Shown piece by piece: positions 55,432-64,000 of a DNA stretch of 64,000 nucleotides; positions within the stretch are counted from its first letter, which is position 1; every line of letters begins with the position of its first letter. The notes below the pieces were generated by a model. It made no database searches, had not been told where the DNA came from, and saw nothing but the letters and a program-made list of their open reading frames with translations. Both the position numbers and the translations under genes were made by a program. Source of the stretch: Winkia neuii (GTDB lineage Bacteria > Actinomycetota > Actinomycetes > Actinomycetales > Actinomycetaceae); contig NZ_CP118946.1 in NCBI RefSeq assembly GCF_029011175.1, positions 744,001-808,000 on the forward strand. Reading direction: 5' to 3'.

Positions 55432-56469
55432 ATGGGAATTGGTACCGGACTGATCATAGCGATTGCCCTCTTGGCAGTGAACGCGTTCTTCGTGGGAGCT
55501 GAATTTGCAGTTACCTCGTCTCGAAAATCCCAGATTGACCCGCTAGTAGAAGAAGGCAGGGCAGGCGCAAAGGCTGCACAGTGGGCCTTAGAGCACGTTT
55601 CCCTAATGCTGGCAGTGTGTCAGTTAGGGGTAACGCTTGCTTCTACAGCATTGGGTGCGGTGGCGGAGCCGGCTCTTGCAAGAGCGGTCAGGCCGCTCCT
55701 CCTTCGGTTCGGTTTGCCCGCTGCAAGCTCTCATCTGGTGGCAGTGATTATTGCTTTACTGGTCGTACTGTATCTGCACGTAGTTGTTGGCGAAATGATT
55801 CCCAAGAATCTGTCAGTGTCAGCACCGGCGAAAATGGTGCTGGTGCTAGCTCCACCTCTGGTGCGGCTGGGCCGTCTAGTGCGGCCAATTGTTGAGGGAA
55901 TGGATCATTTTGCGAATTGGTTTATCACGAAACTCGGGGTGGAACCCAAGCACGAGGTGGCTGCCACCTTTACTGCAGAAGAAGTGGCTACCATCGTGGA
56001 ATTGTCAGAAGCTGAAGGCAAGCTGACTGACGATCTAGGTCTGCTGTCCGGAACGCTAGAATTTAGCGAAGAACTTGTAGAGGCCGTAATGGTGGGTCCC
56101 GAAAAGCTTGTGACGCTGCCCGTGCAAGTAACTCCTGCCGAGTTTGAAAAAGTAGTTTCCCAGACGGGATTTTCGCGCTTCCCGCTAGTAGATGGAACTG
56201 GCGAATACGTCGGCTACCTGCATCTAAAAGATGTACTGCAGGCCGACTCTAAAGAACAGCGAGACAAGCCTGTGCCCTCATGGTGGATCAGACAGCTGCC
56301 CAAGGCATCTCCTCAGGACGAGGTCGAGGATGCGCTTCGGGTAATGCAGATGACCGGTGTTCACTTAGCTAAGGTAGAGCGCGAAGGAAGTATCGTTGGC
56401 GTCATCTTCCTTGAAGATATTTTGGAAGAACTTGTAGGTGAGGTTCGGGACGTAATGCAGCGGCAGTAG
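55432..56469 (+). CDS. CNNM/HlyC-CorC family membrane protein (second of a tandem pair)
   Basis: A 345-residue paralogue of the upstream gene. It has a DUF21 membrane domain (about 1-190, with NAFFVGAEFAVTSSRKS near 20) and two CBS domains (about 210-340), but no CorC/HlyC C-terminal domain, so it is about 100 residues shorter. AGGAGG in the end of the previous gene lies 8-9 bp before the ATG, and the spacing of 1 bp indicates co-translation. The two may form a heterodimer, since the family works as dimers; that is inference. Confidence 0.9.
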   Translation: MGIGTGLIIAIALLAVNAFFVGAEFAVTSSRKSQIDPLVEEGRAGAKAAQWALEHVSLMLAVCQLGVTLASTALGAVAEPALARAVRPLLLRFGLPAASSHLVAVIIALLVVLYLHVVVGEMIPKNLSVSAPAKMVLVLAPPLVRLGRLVRPIVEGMDHFANWFITKLGVEPKHEVAATFTAEEVATIVELSEAEGKLTDDLGLLSGTLEFSEELVEAVMVGPEKLVTLPVQVTPAEFEKVVSQTGFSRFPLVDGTGEYVGYLHLKDVLQADSKEQRDKPVPSWWIRQLPKASPQDEVEDALRVMQMTGVHLAKVEREGSIVGVIFLEDILEELVGEVRDVMQRQ

Positions 56470-56566
56470 GGATTCTCTGTAGAATGCATAACATTTGTAT
56501 GTCATCGTGTAATATAAACGTTATTGTTTCGTGATGTGGCCTTGTAGACGAGACGAAAGGGAAACA

Positions 56567-57361
56567 GTGGAGAGCAGGATTGACATGCGGAAGGCGAACA
56601 AACGTCCTCGGCATCCCCGTGGAATGGGACGGCGGCTAGCAGTTCTTGGTTCCTTGGGAGCGATCACCGTAGCTGCTCCACTTGCCGGTTTCGTCGGGGC
56701 CGACATGTCTATTGCAATGCCTAAAGAATCTGGATATCACGCCGGAGACACCTGGGCGAAGGTGCGTTCTAACGTTTCTACTGTTGAATCGCAGAGCCAA
56801 CTAACAGCGGTGGCAGCCCCCGTTTCGGTTGCGAGGGTACGTACAAGTAAAGAGATGAAACGGTGCGTGGCGAAGTATGCCTCTGCCGGTGAACGCGGTG
56901 TTTTTGCCACTTCTGATGCCATCGTCGAGCCGCTGCCCGCCGGTACATTTACAATCGCCTCCCCCTTCGGGTACAGGTCCCACCCGCTGTTCCACACTTC
57001 TAAATTGCACGAGGGCGCCGATATGGCCGCCCCGTCAGGTACCCCTGTTTTTGCCACTGCTCCGGGCGTTGTGAAGACCGCCTCTGAAATTGAGGGCGGT
57101 GGCTACACTGTAGAAATTACTCACACGATGGAAAACGGCGAGACTTTCTCGTCGGGGTATATGCACCTACTTGCGGGATCCATCCAGGTGAAGGTAGGGG
57201 AGACGGTCAAGGCCGGGCAGATGATAGCCCAGGTCGGCTCTACCGGTAATTCCACTGGGCCGCACTTGCATTTCGAAATCAGGCCAGATAAAGATCCTAT
57301 CGATCCGCTGCCATGGTTGAAGGAACATAACGCCCATCCGGTAGGTCAAGAAGATTGCTAA
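56567..57361 (+). CDS. Secreted M23-family metallopeptidase
   Basis: A 264-residue exported protein with one N-terminal membrane segment (about 23-45), a linker and a LytM/M23 domain (about 130-258). Zinc ligands are visible in HEGADMAAPSGTPV (H, D) and in PHLHFEIR (HxH). FGYRSHPLFHTSKLHEGAD is the typical entry. The family cuts peptidoglycan cross-bridges and often serves division. GTG 56567 and ATG 56585 are both plausible starts. In actinobacteria such genes are often MtrA targets, but no MtrA site was proven here. It overlaps the next gene by 7 bp. Confidence 0.87.
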   Translation: MESRIDMRKANKRPRHPRGMGRRLAVLGSLGAITVAAPLAGFVGADMSIAMPKESGYHAGDTWAKVRSNVSTVESQSQLTAVAAPVSVARVRTSKEMKRCVAKYASAGERGVFATSDAIVEPLPAGTFTIASPFGYRSHPLFHTSKLHEGADMAAPSGTPVFATAPGVVKTASEIEGGGYTVEITHTMENGETFSSGYMHLLAGSIQVKVGETVKAGQMIAQVGSTGNSTGPHLHFEIRPDKDPIDPLPWLKEHNAHPVGQEDC

Positions 57362-58071
57362 GGGCATTTGCCCATCGCGGGGGAGCCAATGAAGCGGAAG
57401 AAAATACTCCGCAGGCTTTCGAATATGCGCTCTCGCTCGGGTATAAGCGGCTAGAAACGGATGCGCATCTTAGCCGAGACAACAAAGTGGTGCTGCACCA
57501 TGATCCCGACCTGAAGCGAACCTATGGGATAGCCGCGAAGATCGCTGACTTGGATTGGGCCGAGCTCTCGGAATTTCGAATGCCTAATGGAGGCAGGCTC
57601 ATGCGTTTTGAAGAAGCGCTAGAGCGTTTTGACCAGGTTGAATTCAACGTTGACGCGAAAGAAAATGCCGTGGCAATGCCATTGCTGAGGCTCGCCAAGA
57701 ACGATTTGGACCGGGTCCGCTTTGTTTCTTTTTCAGCGCGGACAGTAAAAGAATTGCGGCAGGCTGGAGCCGAAAAGACAGCACTTACTATGCCCGAGGT
57801 AGCCAGGCTTCGCTTGGGAATGCCGCTGCCTAAAAGGCTGCTGGAGAGGGTTGACGCGGTACAAATACCTCCCACTTATGGGCCGATCAAATTAGCCACA
57901 AAGACTTTCATCTCAAGAGCGCACGACGCCGGTTTATTTGTTGATGTATGGACTGTTAGTGAAACAGAAACTATATTGAAAATGATCGACGCCGGAGTCG
58001 ATGGGCTAATGACTGACTCGCCCTCGGTACTCAAAGAAGTGTTGGTCCAAAGGAACATTTGGGAGGGCTAA
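57355..58071 (+). CDS. Glycerophosphodiester phosphodiesterase
   Basis: A 238-residue TIM-barrel enzyme, without signal peptide. Catalytic features are H7-R8 (AHRGG), E17 in ENTPQAF, E34 and D36 in LETDAHLS, and H49 in VLHHDPDL. It hydrolyses glycerophosphodiesters to glycerol-3-phosphate and an alcohol. The TTG start overlaps the M23 stop by 7 bp; no in-frame ATG precedes the conserved HR block. Its stop shares one base with the next ATG, so it is co-translated with the HTH gene. Confidence 0.92.
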   Translation: MLRAFAHRGGANEAEENTPQAFEYALSLGYKRLETDAHLSRDNKVVLHHDPDLKRTYGIAAKIADLDWAELSEFRMPNGGRLMRFEEALERFDQVEFNVDAKENAVAMPLLRLAKNDLDRVRFVSFSARTVKELRQAGAEKTALTMPEVARLRLGMPLPKRLLERVDAVQIPPTYGPIKLATKTFISRAHDAGLFVDVWTVSETETILKMIDAGVDGLMTDSPSVLKEVLVQRNIWEG

Positions 58072-58331
58072 TGCCTTGGATCAGAAAGCCGGTAGATAAA
58101 AAGCTGGTTAGAGCGGCCAGGAAAGCGCGCGCGGCGGAAGAAATTGCGCATCTTGACTACTTGCGCGCGGTTCAGCGTGCCGTCATGAAAATGAACCAGA
58201 CCCAGCTGGCCGAGGAATTAGGGGTATCACAGTCTTCTGTATCGCAATTGCTCCGTTCGGCCAAACGGCAACCTCCAGTAGCGTCAGGGTACTTTTCTGC
58301 CGATCCGGACGAGGCGATTAAAGATTTGTAG
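58071..58331 (+). CDS. HTH-domain protein, probably truncated by frameshift
   Basis: An 86-residue protein: a basic N-terminus (about 1-30) and a Cro/C1-like helix-turn-helix, MNQTQLAEELGVSQSSVSQLL (about 45-65, first and last helix of the pair visible). It stops soon after a SADPDEAIKDL end. Adding one A in the AAA run at 58319-58322 opens the frame to 58483 and continues AIKRFVAGVVTRKELVEELRRW, like the YAAGxxTREE tails of related actinobacterial HTH proteins. So this is probably a frameshifted longer gene of about 137 residues. The start shares one base with the GDPD stop. Target unknown. Confidence 0.7.
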   Translation: MPWIRKPVDKKLVRAARKARAAEEIAHLDYLRAVQRAVMKMNQTQLAEELGVSQSSVSQLLRSAKRQPPVASGYFSADPDEAIKDL

Positions 58332-58483
58332 CCGGGGTAGTAACTAGAAAAGAACTGGTTGAAGAATTGCGCAGATGGAACAGTCGTGGGGCAGACACCA
58401 GAGCGGCTCTAGATAAAGCCTATGTGCAGCGGATTATCTCGGAGCGGTTAGCGAAGATGGTAGGGGAAGAAGCCCGTAGGTAG
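58332..58483 (+). pseudogene. Frameshifted 3' remnant of the HTH gene
   Basis: The stretch has a clean reading frame up to TAG 58481-58483, encoding VVTRKELVEELRRW and then RAALDKAYVQRIISERLAKM. It has no ATG, GTG or good ribosome site at its beginning, as expected for the detached end of the preceding gene rather than a separate gene. A TTG inside could start a 38-residue peptide, but this is not supported. Confidence 0.6.
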
Positions 58484-58508
58484 GAACTGTAATGATAGTG
58501 TCGAATCC

Positions 58509-58958
58509 ATGAGGATTCACATTGCATCGGACCATGCTGGGTTCGAACTCAAAGAAGCGTTGAAAACCCATTTTTCTGAACGTGGCAATGAAGTCATTGA
58601 TCACGGCCCTGAAACATACGATCCAGCTGATGACTATCCCCCAACCTGCCAGGCATGCGCAGAAGCGGTGCTTGCGGATCCAGGTTCGCTAGGCTTCGTG
58701 CTGGGTGGATCGGGCAACGGTGAGCAGATTGCCGCAAACCAGGTTAAAGGCATCCGCGCCGCCCTCTGTTGGTCAGAGGAGACGGCAGAGTTGGCAAGGC
58801 TGCACAACAATGCTCAGGTTGCCGGTATAGGAGCTCGCATGCACTCCACGGAAGACGCCATTCGGATTGCAGACAAGTTTGTCGACACAGCATTTACCGG
58901 TGAGGAGAGGCACTGCCGACGTATTGATCTACTGGACGAGTACGACCAGAAACACTGA
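58509..58958 (+). CDS. rpiB: Ribose-5-phosphate isomerase B-type
   Basis: A 149-residue enzyme of the RpiB/LacAB family, interconverting ribose-5- and ribulose-5-phosphate in the pentose phosphate pathway. It starts MRIHIASDHAGFELKEAL and has the anion-hole block GGSGNGEQIAANQVKG near 73-88, where E replaces the cysteine-based chemistry of the E. coli type, as in mycobacterial RpiB. HNNAQVAGIGAR near 110-120 also fits. It is followed by a tRNA gene 55 bp downstream. Closest alternatives are sugar-specific isomerases of the same family. Confidence 0.92.
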   Translation: MRIHIASDHAGFELKEALKTHFSERGNEVIDHGPETYDPADDYPPTCQACAEAVLADPGSLGFVLGGSGNGEQIAANQVKGIRAALCWSEETAELARLHNNAQVAGIGARMHSTEDAIRIADKFVDTAFTGEERHCRRIDLLDEYDQKH

Positions 58959-59013
58959 TTTACCAGCAGATTTTCGATACTAGGCCCTTCGCTGGTAAAG
59001 TGGAGGGCCGTAG

Positions 59014-59086
59014 GCCCCGATAGCTCAGTGGATAGAGCGTCTGCCTCCGGAGCAGAAGGTCGCAGGTTCGAATCCTGTTCGGGGCG
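59014..59086 (+). tRNA. tRNA-Arg (anticodon CCG)
   Basis: A 73-base cloverleaf. The acceptor stem GCCCCGA pairs with TCGGGGC, the D arm is GCTCAGTGGATAGAGC, the anticodon stem TCTGC/GCAGA encloses loop CTCCGGA with anticodon CCG at 59047-59049, and the T arm has GTTCGAATC. Discriminator base G follows. The CCA end is not encoded. It lies between rpiB and the formate/nitrite transporter terminator. Confidence 0.96.
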
Positions 59087-59157
59087 CTTTTCATACCCAA
59101 AACCGCGCAGATACTTTGGTTGTTAGCAGCCAGCACTTTATGTGAGCAGACAAAAAT

Positions 59158-59177
59158 GGCCCCGCCGAAGCGGGGCC
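59158..59177 (-). terminator. Terminator of the formate/nitrite transporter gene
   Basis: GGCCCCGC / GCGGGGCC stem with a CGAA loop, followed on the minus strand by a T run (AAAAA on the plus strand). It begins 15 bp after the transporter stop. Confidence 0.85.
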
Positions 59178-59192
59178 AAATCTAGTAGTTTT

Positions 59193-60017
59193 CTATTCGG
59201 CTGGTCTATTTATTATCCAGTAGAAGAGGCCAACAAAGACGCCCCCGCCAAGGATGTTGCCGAGCGTTACCGGAAGCAGGTTTACCAACAAGAAATTGGA
59301 GAAGGTTAGCTGCCCTCCGTAGCCCAGGATTAGGCCGTAGGGGATCATGAACATGTTTGCCACGGAGTGTTCGAATCCTGCGGCGACGAAAGCCGAGATC
59401 GGGCCCACGATGGCGAGGATCTTATCCGCGACAGTCTTGCCCGCGAAGGTCAGCCACACTGCCAGGCAAACTAGCAGGTTACAGCCAATGCCCAAGACAA
59501 AGCTCTCGATTGGGGTGTGCGATACTTTCGCCGTTGCAGTGTTGACTATTACCTGACCGAAGGCGCCTTTGCCGCCTGCTTGCAGGTTTCCGAAATAGGC
59601 GAGGGCAACCACAAGTAGTGAACCGACGAAGTTGCCGACGTAGACGATTGCCCAGTGCTTTAACAGTTTCGCCCAAGTAAGGCGACCCGAAGCCTTGGCG
59701 ATCAGCGACATGGTGGTGGAGGTGAACAGGTCAGCTCCGGTAATAACTACTAGGATCAGGCCGACTGAGAAGACCAGGCCTCCCATCAGTTTGGCTACGC
59801 CCAGGGGCAGCTTATCGGCGCCCATCTGCACGGTTGTGAAAAAGATGAAGCCAAGTCCGATGTAGGCGCCTGCGGCAATCGCCAACAGGAAGGTATTCAG
59901 CGGCTTAGTATTTGCAACGCCTGCTTTCCCCGCCATTGCGGAGGTGGCAGTTTTTAATGTTTCTACTGGTGAGGACATTACCAGCTTCTCTGAGGGGGCA
60001 TTTACTTGTGTATTCAC
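59193..60017 (-). CDS. Formate/nitrite transporter family channel
   Basis: Up to 274 residues with six hydrophobic segments, as in FocA/NirC channels, which form pentamers and pass formate, nitrite or hydrosulfide. The first pore helix has AIAAGAYIGLGFIFF near 48-62, and the repeat LPVTLGNILGGGVFVGLFYW lies near the end. The start is uncertain: GTG 60017 is the longest option and ATG 59978 (MSSPVETLKT) is also plausible. It is divergent from argS. The exact ion is unknown. No partner enzyme such as pyruvate formate-lyase lies nearby. Confidence 0.9.
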   Translation of the reverse strand: MNTQVNAPSEKLVMSSPVETLKTATSAMAGKAGVANTKPLNTFLLAIAAGAYIGLGFIFFTTVQMGADKLPLGVAKLMGGLVFSVGLILVVITGADLFTSTTMSLIAKASGRLTWAKLLKHWAIVYVGNFVGSLLVVALAYFGNLQAGGKGAFGQVIVNTATAKVSHTPIESFVLGIGCNLLVCLAVWLTFAGKTVADKILAIVGPISAFVAAGFEHSVANMFMIPYGLILGYGGQLTFSNFLLVNLLPVTLGNILGGGVFVGLFYWIINRPAE

Positions 60018-60135
60018 CCCGCCAGTGTATGTGACAACCGGTAAATAGGGTAGGAAATTTTGTTGAAAAGGCGAACTTTTCTGTTTTGGGAAAGGCGATT
60101 GCGTAGCCTACCCCTTTAGCAGGTAGTCTTAGCGT

Positions 60136-61818
60136 GTGACTCCAGAAGAACTTTCAGAACTAATTCACCAGTGTCTTTCTGCGGCAGCGAAGAGGGGAGA
60201 CATCGCCCTCAACGCAGAAGATATTCCTCAGGTAAAAGTTGAGCGACCACGCAATCGTGAACATGGCGATTGGGCAACGAACGTGGCTATGCAGCTAGCT
60301 AGGAAGGCATCAACTAATCCGCGTGCCCTGGCAACTCTGTTGGCCGGAGAGTTAGAACAGGTCGACGCTATTGCGGCCGCGGAAGTGGCAGGTCCAGGAT
60401 TTTTGAATGTCCGACTTTCCTCTGGAGCCGCAGGTGCCTTAGCTGCCACCATCTTGGAGGCTGGCTCGCAGTATGGTCGCAGTGATGCGCAGTCGGGTTC
60501 GCACGTGAACCTAGAATTCGTCTCTGCTAATCCCACCGGTCCGATTCATATCGGTGGAGCACGCTGGGCCGCAGTGGGAGATGCTATGGCGCGCGTCCTC
60601 GAAGCTGCTGGCGCGCAGGTAACTCGCGAATACTACTTCAACGATCACGGTAATCAGATCAACAACTTCTCGGCTTCATTGCTAGCGGCTGCGAAGGGGC
60701 GCCCAACGCCAGAAGATGGCTACGGCGGAAAGTACATTTCCGAGGTCGCAGACCAAGTAATTGCGCAGGTTGGCGCCGAGGGAGGCACTGATCCACGGGA
60801 ATTAGGAGATGTCGAAGCTCAGGAAGTATTCAGGGAAAAAGGCGTAAAGCTCATGTTCGCCGAGATCCAGGAATCTTTGCACGCATTCCGTACGGATTTT
60901 GACGTTTTCTTCCATGAGCAGACTCTGCATGAATCTGGTGCGGTAGACGATGCCATCGAGAAGCTGCGCAAGTTGGGCGTAATTTTCGAATCGGAAGGTG
61001 CCCTGTGGCTCCGGTCTACCGATTTTGGAGATGACAAGGACCGCGTCCTAATCAAGTCCGATGGCAATGCTGCCTACTTCTCTGGCGACGTTGCGTACTA
61101 TCTGAATAAGCGTGAACGTGGGTTTGACCAGTGTATTTACATGCTTGGCGCGGACCATCACGGCTATATCGGACGCATGTACGCCATGGCTCGCGCTTTC
61201 GGGGACGAGGCCGGCCCCGGAAAGAATATGGAAATTCTGATTGGGCAGCTGGTAAACCTAGTGCGCGCCGGTAAACCAGTTCGCATGTCCAAGCGTGCCG
61301 GAACCGTAGTTACCCTTGAGGACCTAGTGGAAGCTGTTGGGGTAGATGCGGCGCGGTACAGCCTGATTCGTTCCTCGGTAGATACCACCCTGGAGCTGGA
61401 TTTGGATGTTGTGGCATCGCACACGAACGAGAATCCGGTCTACTACGTGCAGTACGCACACGCGCGTACCTGCGCTGTTGCCCGCAATGCGCAGGAACAC
61501 GGAGTTTCCCGCGAGGCCGGCTTCGCTCCGGAGGAACTATCTTCCGCAGCCGACGGGGAACTGCTAGGCACCCTGGCTCGATACCCGGAAATCGTGGCGC
61601 AGTCCGCTAGCATGCGAGAGCCGCACCGAGTGGCTCGTTATCTAGAAGAACTAGCCGGTGCCTACCACGCCTGGTACGGACAGTGCCGAGTTACTCCCCG
61701 TGGGGACGATCCTGTCGAGCCTTCGCATGTGGCTCGCCTGTGGCTAAATGATGCCGTCGGCCAGGTCCTGCGCAACGGTCTAGATTTGCTAGGGGTGCAA
61801 GCACCCGAAAGGATGTAG
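60136..61818 (+). CDS. argS: Arginyl-tRNA synthetase
   Basis: A 560-residue class I synthetase charging tRNA-Arg, whose CCG isoacceptor lies 1 kb upstream. The N-terminal Add-1 domain (about 1-105) precedes the HIGH motif, here HIGG in [12 protein letters not shown] near 137. RYSLIR and the DALR anticodon-binding domain follow (about 440-560). The KMSKS loop reads RMSKRAG near 383; arginyl enzymes often lack a canonical KMSKS. GTG 60136 is the start. The lysA start lies 5 bp after its stop, and hom follows, an order typical of actinobacteria (argS-lysA-hom). Confidence 0.97.
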   Translation: MTPEELSELIHQCLSAAAKRGDIALNAEDIPQVKVERPRNREHGDWATNVAMQLARKASTNPRALATLLAGELEQVDAIAAAEVAGPGFLNVRLSSGAAGALAATILEAGSQYGRSDAQSGSHVNLEFVSANPTGPIHIGGARWAAVGDAMARVLEAAGAQVTREYYFNDHGNQINNFSASLLAAAKGRPTPEDGYGGKYISEVADQVIAQVGAEGGTDPRELGDVEAQEVFREKGVKLMFAEIQESLHAFRTDFDVFFHEQTLHESGAVDDAIEKLRKLGVIFESEGALWLRSTDFGDDKDRVLIKSDGNAAYFSGDVAYYLNKRERGFDQCIYMLGADHHGYIGRMYAMARAFGDEAGPGKNMEILIGQLVNLVRAGKPVRMSKRAGTVVTLEDLVEAVGVDAARYSLIRSSVDTTLELDLDVVASHTNENPVYYVQYAHARTCAVARNAQEHGVSREAGFAPEELSSAADGELLGTLARYPEIVAQSASMREPHRVARYLEELAGAYHAWYGQCRVTPRGDDPVEPSHVARLWLNDAVGQVLRNGLDLLGVQAPERM

Positions 61819-61823
61819 CTCTC

Positions 61824-63209
61824 ATGACTGATTTGGCCGCATTGGCGTGCCCTGATCCTGCCCAGCGCCCCGACCTGTGGCCCTGGAGTGCTGCCCGCGA
61901 AGACGGAGCGCTATGGGTGGGTGGAGTTTCTCTGATTGATGTGGCGAAAGAATACGCCACCCCCGCCTACGTGTGGGATGAGGCAGATTTCGAAGGGCGC
62001 TGCCAGGTGTGGGCTGCCGCTATGGCCGAAGCTTTTTGGGAAGGCTACGGATTTTCGGGAGCAAAGGTAAATTACGCTGGAAAGGCTTTCCTGTGTGCCG
62101 ATGCTGTGCGCGCTGCAACGCGGGCCGGCCTCGGTATCGACACGGCCTCCTTGGGCGAGCTCTCACTAGCGTTAGCTGCAGGTGCCCCCGCGAGCGAGAT
62201 TGGATTGCATGGCAATAACAAAGGGGATCGCGAACTGGAGTTGGCCATCGCAGCTGGCATCGACAGAATAATTGTTGATTCCTTACCTGAAGTAGCGCAG
62301 GTCGAACGCATTGCGGCTGCGGCCGGTAAACAGGCGCGAGTGATGGTCAGATTAACCACCGGGGTTCACGCCGGTGGGCATGAATACATTTCCACCGCAC
62401 ACGAGGACCAAAAGTTTGGCCTCTCGATCGCTACTGGGCAGGCAGAGGAAGTCATCGACGCCATCGCTCAGTGCGATCACCTAGAGCTGGTGGGACTGCA
62501 CTCTCATATTGGTTCTCAGATATTGGATTTGGACGCTTTTGCGGCATCTGCCTCAAAGGTAATGGCATTTCGTGCCAAGATCCTGGAAAAGGGATTAGCC
62601 GTAGGCGAGGTTGACCTGGGAGGCGGATATGCCATCGCCTATACCGGTGCTGATCCGCAGGCGCCTACTGCTAATGAGATTAGCCTCGCCCTAGCCGAGG
62701 CTGTGAAGGATGCTTGCCAGAAGGCGGGCACTGATATCCCCGTAATCTCGATCGAACCGGGGCGCTCTATTGCGGGCCCATCCCAGGTGATGCTGTATTC
62801 GGTCGGAACGATCAAAGATGTCACTATCGCGCAGGGGCAAACCAGGCGTTATGTGTCGGTAGACGGCGGAATGTCAGACAATATTAGGCCGGCTCTTTAT
62901 GGCGCCAACTACAGCGCCACGCTGGCAAATCGCATCTCTGAGGCAGAAACGGTGCTTTGCCGGGTAGTAGGCAAACACTGTGAATCCGGGGACGTGGTAG
63001 TAAATGACGTTGCCCTTCCTGCAGATTTACAGGCCGGGGATCTATTAGCTGTACCGGCTGTGGGTGCGTACGGTCGTGCCATGGCATCGAATTACAACAT
63101 GCTGGCGAGACCCGGAGTTGTCGGAGTAAGAAACGGCAAATGGCGCGAAATTATAAAGCGCGAAACTATTGAAGATCTATTGGCTGCAGATAAGACCTTG
63201 GAAAAATAG
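61824..63209 (+). CDS. lysA: Diaminopimelate decarboxylase
   Basis: A 461-residue PLP enzyme making L-lysine from meso-diaminopimelate. The PLP lysine is K87 in VNYAGKAF. LHSHIGSQI near 232-240 and IEPGRSI near 312 bind cofactor phosphate and the substrate, and VGAYGRAMASNYN near 413 is the C-terminal active-site block. An AAAGGATG site lies 6-8 bp before the ATG. It is co-transcribed with argS and with hom, whose start is 11 bp downstream, so a lysine/threonine gene set is grouped here. Confidence 0.97.
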   Translation: MTDLAALACPDPAQRPDLWPWSAAREDGALWVGGVSLIDVAKEYATPAYVWDEADFEGRCQVWAAAMAEAFWEGYGFSGAKVNYAGKAFLCADAVRAATRAGLGIDTASLGELSLALAAGAPASEIGLHGNNKGDRELELAIAAGIDRIIVDSLPEVAQVERIAAAAGKQARVMVRLTTGVHAGGHEYISTAHEDQKFGLSIATGQAEEVIDAIAQCDHLELVGLHSHIGSQILDLDAFAASASKVMAFRAKILEKGLAVGEVDLGGGYAIAYTGADPQAPTANEISLALAEAVKDACQKAGTDIPVISIEPGRSIAGPSQVMLYSVGTIKDVTIAQGQTRRYVSVDGGMSDNIRPALYGANYSATLANRISEAETVLCRVVGKHCESGDVVVNDVALPADLQAGDLLAVPAVGAYGRAMASNYNMLARPGVVGVRNGKWREIIKRETIEDLLAADKTLEK

Positions 63210-63219
63210 CGAGGACTGA

Positions 63220-64000
63220 ATGTCAAAAGAGGTTGTAAAGATTGGCGTCCTGGGGTGCGGCACCGTCGGTACCCAAGTTGTGCGGTTACTCGGGGAGCGG
63301 GGACGCGACCTAGCAGCGCGTGCGGGAGCACCCCTAGAAATTGTGGGTATATGTGTTTCAAATCTGCAGGCAGAACGCGATGAGGCAGTTGACCGGTCTT
63401 TGCTAACCACAGATGCCAACAGTGTTATTGATGAAGCCGACCTCGTCATTGAACTGATAGGTGGCATTGAACCTCCTCGCACGTTGGTGAGGCGCGCCCT
63501 CAGTGCCGGCAAGACGGTGGTTACTGGCAACAAGGCTTTATTAGCCGCACACGGACCGGAACTGTACGAGCTGGCCGCCGAAAAGTGTGCCAATCTCTAC
63601 TACGAAGCTGCGGTTGCCGGAGCAGTCCCCGTCGTTTATGGCCTACGAGAATCCTTGCTCGGCGACCGTATTAACAAGGTAACCGGTATTGTCAACGGCA
63701 CTACCAATTACATGCTTGAACAGATGGATACGGCCGGTCGTTCTTACGACGAGGCGCTGGCGAAGGCACAGGAGCTGGGGTTTGCAGAGGCCGATCCCAC
63801 AGCCGACGTAGACGGTTTCGATGCGGCCGCAAAGTGCGCGATATTGGCGTCCCTGGCATTCCACACCAGGGTGTCGCTGCAGGATGTGCCTGCTACGGGC
63901 ATCCGCTCCATCACGGAACAAGACTCGGCGGACGCTGCTTTCTTCGACGAGAAGATCAAGCTGGTGGCAGTAGCCGAGCGCGTACAAACTGAAGACGGGG
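63220..64000 (+). CDS. hom: Homoserine dehydrogenase (3' end outside window)
   Basis: The first 260 residues of an NAD(P)-dependent dehydrogenase that reduces aspartate semialdehyde to homoserine, on the way to threonine and methionine. The Rossmann block GVLGCGTVG lies at 9-17. GNKALLAAHG near 104 contains the NKALLA element, and GIVNGTTNYML with FAEADPTADVDGFDAAAK near 185-205 forms the substrate site. The C-terminal ACT domain lies outside the window. GAGGA lies 8 bp before the ATG. It forms a unit with argS and lysA. Confidence 0.96.
   Translation, partial: MSKEVVKIGVLGCGTVGTQVVRLLGERGRDLAARAGAPLEIVGICVSNLQAERDEAVDRSLLTTDANSVIDEADLVIELIGGIEPPRTLVRRALSAGKTVVTGNKALLAAHGPELYELAAEKCANLYYEAAVAGAVPVVYGLRESLLGDRINKVTGIVNGTTNYMLEQMDTAGRSYDEALAKAQELGFAEADPTADVDGFDAAAKCAILASLAFHTRVSLQDVPATGIRSITEQDSADAAFFDEKIKLVAVAERVQTEDG

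Noticed and set aside
56470-56566. MtrA-binding site upstream of the M23 peptidase
   Set aside because: GTAAT-like sequences are present but not as a convincing direct repeat, and the motif is too loose to call by eye.
59014-59086. tRNA-Arg as an integration site for a mobile element
   Set aside because: No integrase and no partial repeat of the tRNA 3' end was seen in the flanking sequence.

Overview
The window looks like a chromosome segment of a moderate-G+C member of the Actinomycetota, most likely from the Actinomycetaceae or a close relative. The main evidence is gene content and order: mtrA-mtrB-lpqB followed by comF, hpf and secA; a WhiB regulator beside a large glycosyltransferase, a DUF5719 protein, an actinobacterial metallopeptidase-like protein, DUF3499 and a Trm112-like protein; a SigR/RsrA pair followed by bL37; an actinobacterial Kgd (fused 2-oxoglutarate enzyme); and a BldC-type regulator. 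SLH-domain surface enzymes are also common in this group. The family-level placement is inference.

Region 1 (1-14.7 kb) is a cell-surface polysaccharide locus. It holds the end of a DUF6541-like membrane protein, a polysaccharide pyruvyl transferase, a GlfT1-like glycosyltransferase, a split PssD/PssE glycosyltransferase, UDP-galactopyranose mutase (glf), a Wzm/Wzt-type ABC exporter and a second GlfT1-like transferase. The set glf/wzm/wzt/glfT1 resembles the galactan export genes of mycobacteria. Next come two divergent secreted GH16 glucanase-like proteins, each ending in three SLH repeats, then another glycosyltransferase and a decayed OafA-type acyltransferase. A reasonable hypothesis is that the locus makes a pyruvylated galactofuranose polymer that holds the SLH proteins at the surface.

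Region 2 (14.9-27.5 kb) carries fumC, an aldo/keto reductase, manA, a TIGR03089 protein, whiB and the conserved actinobacterial glycosyltransferase/DUF5719/metallopeptidase-like/DUF3499/Trm112 neighbourhood. A GT-C-like membrane protein interrupts that neighbourhood. A cation diffusion facilitator closes it. Region 3 (27.5-40.3 kb) holds mtrAB-lpqB, comF, hpf and secA, then a convergent Rv3235/LysM pair, a BldC-like regulator, and a SAF protein/MinD-like ATPase/DUF6912 run.

Region 4 (40.3-54 kb) has a minus-strand run DoxX-aroA-rsgA-sbcD-sbcC, then sigR-rsrA-bL37 with a clear SigR-type promoter, a bile-acid:sodium symporter family protein, a degenerate GDSL-type protein and kgd. Region 5 (54-64 kb) has two tandem CNNM/HlyC proteins, an M23 peptidase, a glycerophosphodiesterase, a frameshifted HTH gene, rpiB, tRNA-Arg(CCG), a formate/nitrite transporter, argS, lysA and the start of hom.

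No insertion sequence, prophage, CRISPR array, rRNA gene or recognisable riboswitch was seen. Three loci look broken: the first GlfT1-like gene (late frameshift), the acyltransferase (several lesions) and the HTH gene at 58 kb (single-base frameshift). No gene-free stretch exceeds about 300 bases.
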